From the NCBI GenBank assembly GCA_000436735.1, contig FR887092.1, positions 1 through 16,314 on the forward strand: 16,314 nt of DNA. Reading direction: 5' to 3'. The position numbers and the translations under genes are program-made. Within the stretch, counting starts at the first letter, position 1, and the number at the start of each line of letters is the position of its first letter. This document shows positions 7,441 through 14,160 of the stretch, piece after piece. A model generated the notes under the pieces. The model was not told the origin of the DNA. It ran no database searches and saw only the letters and a list, made by a program, of their open reading frames with translations. This DNA is from Firmicutes bacterium CAG:170 (GTDB lineage: Bacteria > Bacillota > Clostridia > Oscillospirales > Oscillospiraceae).

Positions 7441-8520
7441 TTACGGCTCCAGCGTAAAGGTCATCACGACCGGCTGATGGTCGGAATAGGCAAAGCCCGT
7501 ATCGTAAACAAGGCTGCCCGTGACCGTCACATTGTCGGAAACGAGAAAGCCGTCCACGGTCAGAAGGAGCTGTCCCTCATGATACGGCGCGTCGGCGTTG
7601 CGGCACGACGGCTGCGGGTCGTTTTCATCCAGCGGCGCGACCAGCGTCAGGTTTTTCCCCTCGAAAAGCTCCGTTTTGATTGGCTGCGCCCAGGTATAGC
7701 CCTCGGTCGAAACGCCGAAGATCTCGCCGCTGTTTCCGAGCAGATCCTTGTTGAAGTCTCCGCCGCCGACGACATAGTTTCCGTTCTCATATTCCTGCTG
7801 CATATCCGCAAGCAGCATCTCCAGCTGCTCGTCGGCGATCTTTCCGTCGGAGGTATAGGCGGACAGGTGCAGGTCGTACAGGCAGAGCGTTTTTCCGTTG
7901 TCGACCGGAATGCGCGTGACGCTGTAGCAGCGGTCGAGGTCAAGGAGCTTGGTAAAGCCGGTCTCGACCGGAAGGCTCCGCCGGAGCGCGCTCTCCACCG
8001 TCAGCGACGAGACGGTCAGCAGCCCGGAGCGCGACGCGCCATGCGGGCGAACGAATGGGTAAAACAGGAACGGGGAATCATAATTGACGGCAAAAACGCT
8101 GTCAGTATCCGCTTCCAGACCGTGATAATTGCGCAGAAGGTCCGCCTCGTTCACATGATACGTCCGCGTGGAATCAAAATCGACCTCCTGCAAAAGCGTG
8201 ATGTCCGAGTCCAGCGATTCGATCACCGCGCCGATCTCGTCGAGATTCTGAAGCAGGCGCTCCTCGGACCATGCCCACGATTCCGTGCCGCCGTCCATGA
8301 AGAAGCTGTAATCGTCCTCATACGCGCCGAAGCCGATGTTCCAGCAGGCGATACGGTACGTCTCCCCTGCCCGCGCCGTCTGCGTCTGTCCGGAGACCAC
8401 GGCAAGCTTCTGATTGTCCTCGATGCGGTGGTAGGCCGCGAACACATAGGCCACATAGCTGCCCGCAAGGACGAGCACAGCCAGCAGTACGATTCCGATG
8501 ATTTTGAGTGTCTTTTTCAT
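7441..8520 (-). CDS. Membrane-anchored endonuclease/exonuclease/phosphatase (EEP) family protein
   Basis: This 359-residue protein has the EEP fold of metal-dependent phosphodiesterases such as exonuclease III, DNase I and sphingomyelinase. An N-terminal hydrophobic segment (5-30, after MKKTLK) should act as signal anchor, placing the enzyme outside the cytoplasm. Expected active-site residues are all visible: Asn61 in CWNIG, Glu112 in LLQEVD, His218 in DLHLS, Asp255 and Asn257 in GDFNKD, Asp323 in VDGF, and Asp347-His348 in YSDHQPV. The protein therefore looks catalytically intact. The substrate cannot be told; an extracellular phosphoester such as lipid head groups or nucleic acid is plausible. 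The ATG at 8520 follows AGGAGG by 5 bases. It is first gene of an operon with the 492-residue membrane protein. Confidence 0.88.
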   Translation of the reverse strand: MKKTLKIIGIVLLAVLVLAGSYVAYVFAAYHRIEDNQKLAVVSGQTQTARAGETYRIACWNIGFGAYEDDYSFFMDGGTESWAWSEERLLQNLDEIGAVIESLDSDITLLQEVDFDSTRTYHVNEADLLRNYHGLEADTDSVFAVNYDSPFLFYPFVRPHGASRSGLLTVSSLTVESALRRSLPVETGFTKLLDLDRCYSVTRIPVDNGKTLCLYDLHLSAYTSDGKIADEQLEMLLADMQQEYENGNYVVGGGDFNKDLLGNSGEIFGVSTEGYTWAQPIKTELFEGKNLTLVAPLDENDPQPSCRNADAPYHEGQLLLTVDGFLVSDNVTVTGSLVYDTGFAYSDHQPVVMTFTLEP

Positions 8521-8552
8521 GACAGCCTCCTGTGGATATTCTGATATTCTTT

Positions 8553-8580
8553 ATTATACAGGAAGCCGGATAAAAAGCAA
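8553..8580 (-). promoter_or_regulatory. Promoter of the EEP operon
   Basis: On the minus strand a perfect -10 TATAAT (8553-8558) is preceded by -35 TTGCTT (8575-8580) at 16-base spacing. The start codon lies about 33 bases downstream of the -10. Confidence 0.7.
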
Positions 8581-8635
8581 CCGCCGCCGGGCGTTTCGGA
8601 TGATCCCCTCCGCTGTCCAATTCTTCCGTCCTCCC

Positions 8636-8664
8636 TTGCAAAGTTCCCGCCGTCATGGTAAACT
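8636..8664 (+). promoter_or_regulatory. Possible promoter of the CmpB-like gene
   Basis: TTGCAA (8636-8641) and TAAACT (8659-8664) are spaced 17 bases apart, each matching consensus at four of six positions. The start codon is 20 bases downstream of the -10. It is divergent from the EEP promoter 56 bases to the left. Confidence 0.4.
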
Positions 8665-8683
8665 GAGCGCAGGAGGGAAGCTT

Positions 8684-9463
8684 ATGTCAAAATATCAGAT
8701 CTTTCTGGATATCGTATTTCTGTTTTTCTTCGGCGCCTGCGCCGGATGGGTGCTGGAGCTGCTGTTCCGCAAGTTCTTTTCCGGCTCCAACCCGGAGCAT
8801 AAGTGGCTGAATCCCGGCTTTCTGTTCGGGCCGTGCGTGCCGCTGTACGGCATCGGCACCGTCGTCCTGTTCGGTATGTCGCTGGTCGAAGACGCCGTTT
8901 TCGGCAGCTTTTCCGGCAGCGTCGGCTATTATTTCGTGATGTTCTTCATCATGGCGCTCGTCATGACGCTGATCGAGTATCTGGTCGGCCTGCTGAGCAT
9001 CCATGTCATGGGCATCCGTCTGTGGGACTATTCCCACTGCTGGGGCAATATTCAAGGCATCATCTGCCCGCTGTTCACGTTCTTCTGGGGCGTGCTTTCG
9101 GCGCTGTACTACTTCCTGCTCTATCCGAGGCTGCTGCATCTGGTGGAGTGGTTTACGCTGCATCCGCTGTTCTCCTTCATCGTCGGCATCTGCTTCGGCG
9201 TGTTCGTGATCGACTGCGCGTTCTCGCTCCATCTCGGCACGCAGATCCGCCGCCGCGCAGGTGAGATCGACAAGACGCTCTATGAATCCGTCGATCTTCA
9301 GAAATTCCAGCTCAAAATGCAGAGCCGGGCCGGCTTCTTCCGTTTGGCTGCGCCCAAGCCTCTGAGCGAACGCATCGAGACCTTCAACGAATTTCTCCAT
9401 CGCCGTCCCGGCACGCCTGCGGACGAAAAAAAGCCGGAAAAGCAGCGCAAAAAGAAGTTGTAA
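8684..9463 (+). CDS. PF06541-type (CmpB-like, 'putative ABC transporter permease') membrane protein
   Basis: This 259-residue integral membrane protein carries the hallmarks of the family often annotated as putative ABC transporter permease, although no transport role is established for it: GWVLEL (21-26), GFLFGPCVPLYGIG (45-58), a membrane Glu98 in LIEYL, RLWDYS (112-117) and NIQGIICPLFTFFWG (122-136). About five hydrophobic segments (6-26, 52-70, 82-105, 125-147, 160-182) are followed by a charged cytoplasmic tail ending in lysines. The start at 8684 was chosen because AGGAGG lies 7 bases upstream; the open frame extends back to 8498 across the divergent promoter region, which is unlikely to be coding. 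No ATP-binding partner gene is nearby. No terminator separates it from the flavodiiron gene 61 bases downstream. Confidence 0.87.
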   Translation: MSKYQIFLDIVFLFFFGACAGWVLELLFRKFFSGSNPEHKWLNPGFLFGPCVPLYGIGTVVLFGMSLVEDAVFGSFSGSVGYYFVMFFIMALVMTLIEYLVGLLSIHVMGIRLWDYSHCWGNIQGIICPLFTFFWGVLSALYYFLLYPRLLHLVEWFTLHPLFSFIVGICFGVFVIDCAFSLHLGTQIRRRAGEIDKTLYESVDLQKFQLKMQSRAGFFRLAAPKPLSERIETFNEFLHRRPGTPADEKKPEKQRKKKL

Positions 9464-9479
9464 TTTGCACAGGTATATG

Positions 9480-9509
9480 TTATTATAATAATAAGAATAA
9501 TTATTATTA
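9480..9509 (+). promoter_or_regulatory. PerR/Fur-like AT palindrome and promoter region of the flavodiiron gene
   Basis: TTATTATAATAATAA (9480-9494) is a perfect 7-1-7 palindrome that matches the PerR box TTATAATNATTATAA at 12 of 14 defined positions. It covers a TATAAT (9484-9489) and TATTAT (9481-9486), so a bound regulator would block the promoter. A possible -35 is TTGTAA (9458-9463), 17 bases from TATTAT. A second overlapping inverted repeat (TAATAATAA 9486-9494 with TTATTATTA 9501-9509) adjoins it. The PerR link is inferred from the motif and from the gene's role; AT-rich DNA gives chance palindromes. Confidence 0.5.
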
Positions 9510-9524
9510 ATTAGGAGGTACGCC

Positions 9525-11375
9525 ATGTACTGTATCAAGAAAATGACGGACGATCTCTACTGGGTCGGCGGAAGCGACCGCAGACTCGCCCTTTTTGAGA
9601 ACGTTTACCCCATCCCGAACGGCGTGAGCTACAACGCCTATCTGCTGCTGGATGAAAAGACCGTTCTGCTCGATACCGTGGACCGCTCCATCGCTGATCT
9701 GTTTTTCGAGAACGTTGCGCACGTTCTGAACGGCCGGAAGCTCGATTATGTGATCGTCAATCACATGGAGCCGGATCACTGCGCCGTTTTGCAGGATCTG
9801 GTGCTGCGCTACCCGGAGGTCAAGATCGTCTGCAACGCCAAGACCGTCACGATGATCCGGAATTTCTTCACCTTCGACATCGACAGCCGCGCTGTGATCG
9901 TCAAGGAGATGGACACGCTCTGCACAGGACGGCATACCTTCGCCTTCGTCATGGCGCCGATGGTCCACTGGCCAGAGGCCATGGTCAGCTACGACGCAAC
10001 GACCAAAACGCTCTTCTCCGCCGATGCCTTTGGCACCTTCGGCGCGCTGAACGGCAACCTCTATGCCGACGAGGTCAACTTCAAGACGGAGTATCTGGCC
10101 GACGCACGGCGGTATTACACCAACATCGTCGGCAAATACGGCACGCAGGTGCAGGCGCTGCTTAAAAAGGCGGCCGCCATTGAAATTGAGACCATCTGCC
10201 CGCTGCACGGCCCGGTCTGGCGGAAGGATATCGCGTGGTTCCTGGACAAATACGTCCATTGGGCGACGTATCAGCCCGAGGAGACCGCCATTGTGATTGC
10301 CTATGCCTCCGTCTACGGCAACACCGAAAACGCGGCGAATATCCTCGCCGGGATGCTGGCCGACAAGGGCGTCCGCAACGTCAAGGTCTACGATGTTTCC
10401 GCAACGCACCCGAGCTATATCGTCTCCGAATGCTTCCGCGCCAGCCATCTGGTGTTCCTCTCCACGACCTATAACGCGGGCATGTTCGTGAACATGGAAA
10501 ACCTCGTCCACGACATCGTCCACCACAATCTGCAAAACCGCACCATTGCGCTGGTGGAGAACGGCTCCTGGGCGCCGACGGCGGCAGGTCTGATGCGCGC
10601 CGAGTTCCAGAAGCTCAAGAACTGCACCATCCTCGACGAGGGCGTCAGCATCCGTTCCTCCCTCAAGGAGGATCAGCTTGCGCAGATGGAGGCGCTGGCT
10701 GACGCGCTGGTCGCATCGATGCCTGCGCAGAAGCCCGTTCCTGCGCAGGAAAAGCCCGCGGGCCTCGTGGAGCAGAACGCGATGTTCTCGCTCTCCTACG
10801 GCCTGTTCGTCCTGACGGCCCGCGACGGTGCGAAGGACAACGGCTGCATCATCAACACCGTCACGCAGCTGACCGATTCGCCCAAGCGCATTTCCATCGC
10901 AGTCAACAAGGCGAATCTCACGCACGACATGATCGTAAAGACCGGCGAGTTCAACGTCTCCGTCCTTTCAAACGACGCGCCGTTCGCGCTGTTCCAGCAC
11001 TACGGCTTCCAGTCCGGCCGGAACACGGACAAATTCGCGGGCGTTCAGGGCATGGCGCGTTCGACCAACGGCATATATTATATCCCGTACTGCACCTCCG
11101 CCTTTCTCAGCGCGAAGGTCACGCAGACCGTGGAATTTGAAACGCATACGCTCTTCATCGCCGACGTTACGGAGGCCAAGCTGCTCTCGAACGTCCCCTC
11201 CATGACCTACGCCTACTATTTTGCGAACGTCAAGCCGAAGCCCGCCGTGCTCCAGAAGCAGACCGGCTGGGTCTGCAAGATCTGCGGCTGGGTCTACGAG
11301 GGTGAGGAGCTTCCGCCCGACATCGTCTGCCCGCTGTGCAAGCACGGCGCAGCGGACTTTGAGAGGCTGCAATAA
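9525..11375 (+). CDS. Flavodiiron protein fused to flavin reductase and rubredoxin domains (O2/NO reductase)
   Basis: This 616-residue four-domain protein should reduce oxygen to water (and/or NO to N2O) in the cytoplasm of an anaerobe. Residues 1-250 are the diiron lactamase-like domain with all ligands visible: His80-x-Glu82-x-Asp84, His148, Asp167 and His228, plus His85. Residues 254-395 are the flavodoxin domain with FMN loop ASVYGNTENA. After a Pro/Ala/Lys linker (400-412), residues 415-565 form a flavin reductase-like domain. Residues 580-616 are rubredoxin with Cys584, Cys587, Cys602 and Cys605; the second knuckle reads CPLCKHG, with Lys where Gly is common. The chain thus may take electrons from NAD(P)H through flavin and rubredoxin to the diiron site. 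AGGAGG lies 6 bases before the ATG. It has a PerR-like site upstream and a hairpin downstream. Confidence 0.95.
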   Translation: MYCIKKMTDDLYWVGGSDRRLALFENVYPIPNGVSYNAYLLLDEKTVLLDTVDRSIADLFFENVAHVLNGRKLDYVIVNHMEPDHCAVLQDLVLRYPEVKIVCNAKTVTMIRNFFTFDIDSRAVIVKEMDTLCTGRHTFAFVMAPMVHWPEAMVSYDATTKTLFSADAFGTFGALNGNLYADEVNFKTEYLADARRYYTNIVGKYGTQVQALLKKAAAIEIETICPLHGPVWRKDIAWFLDKYVHWATYQPEETAIVIAYASVYGNTENAANILAGMLADKGVRNVKVYDVSATHPSYIVSECFRASHLVFLSTTYNAGMFVNMENLVHDIVHHNLQNRTIALVENGSWAPTAAGLMRAEFQKLKNCTILDEGVSIRSSLKEDQLAQMEALADALVASMPAQKPVPAQEKPAGLVEQNAMFSLSYGLFVLTARDGAKDNGCIINTVTQLTDSPKRISIAVNKANLTHDMIVKTGEFNVSVLSNDAPFALFQHYGFQSGRNTDKFAGVQGMARSTNGIYYIPYCTSAFLSAKVTQTVEFETHTLFIADVTEAKLLSNVPSMTYAYYFANVKPKPAVLQKQTGWVCKICGWVYEGEELPPDIVCPLCKHGAADFERLQ

Positions 11376-11388
11376 ACCCGTCGCTTCT

Positions 11389-11424
11389 CCTGCAAGGCCT
11401 TCCCGGACGGGAGGGCTTTGCAGG
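11389..11424 (+). terminator. Strong hairpin after the flavodiiron gene, no U tract
   Basis: Arms 11389-11404 and 11409-11424 (outer CCTGCAA/TTGCAGG) pair over 16 bp, with two G-U pairs and a GGAC loop. The hairpin begins 13 bases after the stop codon. What follows is CATTCTCATT rather than a T run, so intrinsic termination would be weak; it may partly terminate, or protect the 3' end after processing, allowing some read-through into the dipeptidase gene. Confidence 0.45.
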
Positions 11425-11456
11425 CATTCTCATTACATATTCAGGAGGTTTTTTCT

Positions 11457-12902
11457 ATGCGCGTACTGGAAAAGCTGGAGCCGCGCTCCGTATTCTGCTT
11501 CTTTGAGGATCTTTGCCGGATCCCGCACGGCTCCGGCAACACCAAGGCCATCAGCGATTACTGCGTCCGCTTTGCACAGGAACGCGGTCTGCGCTGCGTG
11601 CAGGACGCCGTGAACAATATCATCATCTGGAAGGGCGGTACGCCGGGCTATGAAAACGCTCCGACCGTGATCCTTCAGGGTCATCTCGACATGGTGGCGG
11701 AAAAAACGCCCGACAGCCCGATCGATTTCACAAAGGATCCGCTCGACCTGCAGATTGACGGCGACTATGTGTACGCAAAGGGCACAACGCTTGGCGGCGA
11801 CGACGGCATTGCCGTCGCCATGGCGCTGGCCGTGCTGGACAGCAAGGAGCTTCCGCACCCGCCCATCGAAGCGGTCTTTACCATCGACGAGGAGGTCGGC
11901 ATGGACGGCGCGGCCTTCCTTGATCCGGCCCCGCTTCAGGGCCGCCGCCTTCTGAACATCGACTCAGAGGACGAAGGCATTCTGACGGTGAGCTGCGCCG
12001 GAGGCGTCCGGGCAAACATGGAGCTTCCGGTGCAGGCCGCGCCCTGCGCGCTGGCGTGCTGGCGCGTGACGCTGGCCGGCCTCAAGGGCGGCCACTCCGG
12101 CGTGGAGATCCAGAAGGAGCGCGGAAACTCCAACATTCTGATGGGCCGCTTCCTCCGCCGCCTGTGGAAGGCTGCGCCGGAGCTGCGCCTGGTCTCGGTC
12201 GCAGGCGGTCAGAAGGACAACGCCATCCCGCTCTCCACAACGGCGCTGTTCGCCGTCCCAGAGGGAACGGATGTCGCGGCGGAGGCCGCTGCGTTCGAAG
12301 CCGCGCTGAAAAACGAATTCTCCGTCTCCGATCCGGATGCGCGCCTCTGCGCGGAGCGCTGCGGCAATGCTGAAAGCGCCATGACGGAGGAAACGACGGC
12401 CCGCGTGCTGGACTTCCTGACGCTGGTGCCGAACGGCATTTACGCCATGAGCATGGACATTCCGGGCCTTGTGCAGACCTCCTGCAACCTCGGCGTGCTG
12501 GAGGCCGATGAAAAAGGCCTTCGCGCGTGCAGCTCGATCCGCAGCTCCGTCGGCTCCCAGAAGGAAATGCTCTACGCGCGGATGGAGGCGCTCTGCGCCC
12601 GCCTCGGCGGCAGTGTCCGTCCGACCGGCGATTACCCCGGCTGGCAGTACCGGCGCGAATCCGCGCTGCGCGAGACGATGGTCGCCGCGTTCCGCGACCT
12701 CTATGGCCGCGAGCCGAAGGTCGAGGCCATCCACGCAGGACTGGAATGCGGTCTGTTTGCCGACAAGCTTCCCGGACTCGACGCCGTCAGCTTCGGCCCC
12801 GATCTTCTGGATATCCACACGGTGCATGAGCGCATGAGCATCGCCTCCGTCCGGCGGACGTGGGATTACCTCTGCGAGATCCTCCGGCGGCTGGATCACT
12901 GA
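11457..12902 (+). CDS. pepD: Aminoacyl-histidine dipeptidase, M20 family (PepD-type)
   Basis: This 481-residue cytoplasmic metallopeptidase of the M20 family cleaves dipeptides, classically those with C-terminal histidine. Its length matches E. coli PepD (485). Metal and catalytic motifs are visible: GHLDMV with His76 and Asp78, GGDD with Asp115, DEEVGMDGA with Glu145-Glu146, Asp169 in NIDSEDEG, HAGLECG (His426) and DIHTVHE (His454). The middle (about 205-385) is the lid/dimerisation domain, starting near LAGLKGGHSGVEI. The start at 11457 has AGGAGG 8 bases upstream and begins with the typical LEPRSVFCFFEDLCRIPHGSGN; the open frame extends to 11418 inside the upstream hairpin. It follows the flavodiiron gene by 81 bases and ends in a strong terminator. 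The substrate range is inferred from the family. Confidence 0.95.
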   Translation: MRVLEKLEPRSVFCFFEDLCRIPHGSGNTKAISDYCVRFAQERGLRCVQDAVNNIIIWKGGTPGYENAPTVILQGHLDMVAEKTPDSPIDFTKDPLDLQIDGDYVYAKGTTLGGDDGIAVAMALAVLDSKELPHPPIEAVFTIDEEVGMDGAAFLDPAPLQGRRLLNIDSEDEGILTVSCAGGVRANMELPVQAAPCALACWRVTLAGLKGGHSGVEIQKERGNSNILMGRFLRRLWKAAPELRLVSVAGGQKDNAIPLSTTALFAVPEGTDVAAEAAAFEAALKNEFSVSDPDARLCAERCGNAESAMTEETTARVLDFLTLVPNGIYAMSMDIPGLVQTSCNLGVLEADEKGLRACSSIRSSVGSQKEMLYARMEALCARLGGSVRPTGDYPGWQYRRESALRETMVAAFRDLYGREPKVEAIHAGLECGLFADKLPGLDAVSFGPDLLDIHTVHERMSIASVRRTWDYLCEILRRLDH

Positions 12903-12924
12903 ACGCCGTCTTTCTCAAAATTCT

Positions 12925-12964
12925 CTGTCCCGGCGGAAAAAACTCCGCCGGGGCAGATTTTTTT
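12925..12964 (+). terminator. Rho-independent terminator of pepD
   Basis: A 13-bp stem with one U-G pair (12925-12937 with 12944-12956, core CCCGGCGG/CCGCCGGG) and a 6-base A-rich loop is followed by seven T residues (12958-12964). It begins 22 bases after the pepD stop. Confidence 0.92.
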
Positions 12965-12983
12965 CCACAAAGTTTCAAAATGA

Positions 12984-13014
12984 TTCACAAATAACGGGAA
13001 AAAATATGTATAAT
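12984..13014 (+). promoter_or_regulatory. Promoter of the chaperone operon
   Basis: A perfect -10 TATAAT (13009-13014) stands 42 bases before the J-domain gene start. The best -35 is TTCACA (12984-12989, one mismatch), but spacing is a long 19 bases. No CIRCE element (TTAGCACTC-N9-GAGTGCTAA) is present between 12903 and 13057, so HrcA control is not supported here. Confidence 0.55.
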
Positions 13015-13056
13015 GAGTTCTGTTAAAGGATCAAAGGCGGAAAAGGAAGTGAAGGC

Positions 13057-13692
13057 ATGGTCAACGACCCTTATCAGATTTTGGGCGTCTCGCGGGACGC
13101 AAGCGAGGACGAGATCCGGCAGGCGTATCGCCGCCTTGCCAAGAAATATCACCCGGATCTGAATCCCGGCGACGCGCAGGCCGCGCAGAAGATGAACGAG
13201 ATCAACGAAGCGTATGACCTGCTGAAAAATCCGCAGGCCTACCGTCAGCAGCAGGCACAGCAGCGCGCCCAGCAGCAGGCGCGTCAGGCGTATCAGAACG
13301 GGCCGCAGAATCAGGGCTATTATAACCCCTTCGATCCGTTCGGCTTCTACGGGAGCCAGAGCGGCAGCGAGGAGGACTCCTCCGATCCGAATCAGAATAC
13401 CTATTATTACTACTGGAGCAGCAATGACGACCCGAACCGGCAGCAGTATCAGTGGAACTACCGCCGTCCGCGGCACAGTCCGCTGGGTGTGCTCGGCAAG
13501 ATCGTCATGATCTGGCTCATCATCCAGTTCCTGCTTTCCATGCTCGGAAGCTGCTCCGTCCGACGCTATTATCCGTCGTATTACTATGGCTACACCGACG
13601 GCTCCGGAAGCGCCTATTCCGACGGCTACACGAGCGAAAACGCCTCCTACACCTGGACACAGACCACGGGCCAGAATGGCTCGCGGAACTAG
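13057..13692 (+). CDS. J-domain protein with a Gln-rich linker and a membrane segment
   Basis: This 211-residue Hsp40-type co-chaperone begins with a J domain (3-60) carrying the HPD motif at 32-34, which stimulates the DnaK ATPase. It lacks the Gly/Phe region, zinc-finger cysteines and C-terminal substrate domains of true DnaJ, so it is a class C (type III) protein. Residues 60-80 are Gln/Ala-rich, 85-135 are Gly/Tyr/Asp/Asn-rich, and 142-164 are hydrophobic ([15 protein letters not shown]) and probably cross or sit in the membrane. The tail is rich in Tyr, Ser, Gly and Thr. It begins the operon; its stop codon overlaps the ribosome binding site of grpE, suggesting coupled translation. The specific clients are unknown. 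Confidence 0.88.
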   Translation: MVNDPYQILGVSRDASEDEIRQAYRRLAKKYHPDLNPGDAQAAQKMNEINEAYDLLKNPQAYRQQQAQQRAQQQARQAYQNGPQNQGYYNPFDPFGFYGSQSGSEEDSSDPNQNTYYYYWSSNDDPNRQQYQWNYRRPRHSPLGVLGKIVMIWLIIQFLLSMLGSCSVRRYYPSYYYGYTDGSGSAYSDGYTSENASYTWTQTTGQNGSRN

Positions 13693-13701
13693 GAGGCCGT
13701 C

Positions 13702-14140
13702 ATGAAGTTGTTTCAGAAAAGGCAGCCGCAGCAGGCAGCTAAAGACCCGCTTCTTGAGGAACTGGAAGCGGAATACCGGAACTATCGCCGCCGCACCGCG
13801 CTGGAGCTGGAGCAGGCAAACGACGCCGCAACACGCCGCGCGGTGCTGAATTTTCTGCCGCTTTACGACGATCTCGAGCGCGCTCCGTCAGCCCTGTCAG
13901 GACGAGGCGTACCGCCGCGGCATTGAAATGGTGATGCAGAATCTGCTTGCCATTCTCGCGTCCATGAAGGTGCAGCCGATGGACAGCCTGCACCGTTGCT
14001 TCAATCCGGCCTATCATGAGGCAGTCGAGCACATCACCGACCCGCAGTACCGCGAGGATGAGATCGTTGGGGTCGTCCGGACGGGCTTCACCATGGATGA
14101 AGAGATCATCCGCCACGCCAGAGTGGTCGTGGCAAATTAG
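13702..14140 (+). pseudogene. grpE: grpE nucleotide exchange factor, broken by a frameshift
   Basis: GrpE releases ADP from DnaK. Two abutting frames together make one GrpE: 13702-13881 encodes the coiled-coil start (LEELEAEYRNYRRRTALELEQ...NFLPLYDDLERA), and the frame containing 13883-14137 continues with LRQPCQDEAYRRGIEMVMQN, FNPAYHEAVEHI and RHARVVVAN, the usual GrpE beta domain and end. As written, the first frame stops at 13926 after a nonsense tail. The break is at GAGCGCGCTC (13876-13885); adding one GC pair would restore the frame and give about 146 residues, short for GrpE (often 180-200). The start follows GGAGG by 5 bases. The second half could initiate alone at the ATG at 13928, but no good ribosome binding site is seen. 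A sequencing or assembly error, a true mutation, or recoding are all possible. Confidence 0.88.
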
Positions 14141-14160
14141 AGGTTTCAGGAGGCATTTTC

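Noticed and set aside
9507..10925. 472-codon minus-strand open frame opposite the flavodiiron gene
   Set aside because: The plus strand has an unmistakable flavodiiron protein with all metal ligands. The opposite frame is low in lysine, rich in Asp/Val/Arg/His, and shows no domain.
12903..13056. CIRCE operator before the chaperone genes
   Set aside because: No TTAGCACTC / GAGTGCTAA inverted repeat is present, only the pepD terminator and a plain promoter.
13928..14140. Independent small gene starting at the second grpE segment
   Set aside because: Its protein is simply the second half of GrpE, joined in register with the first segment, and no good ribosome binding site precedes the internal ATG, so a broken grpE explains it better.
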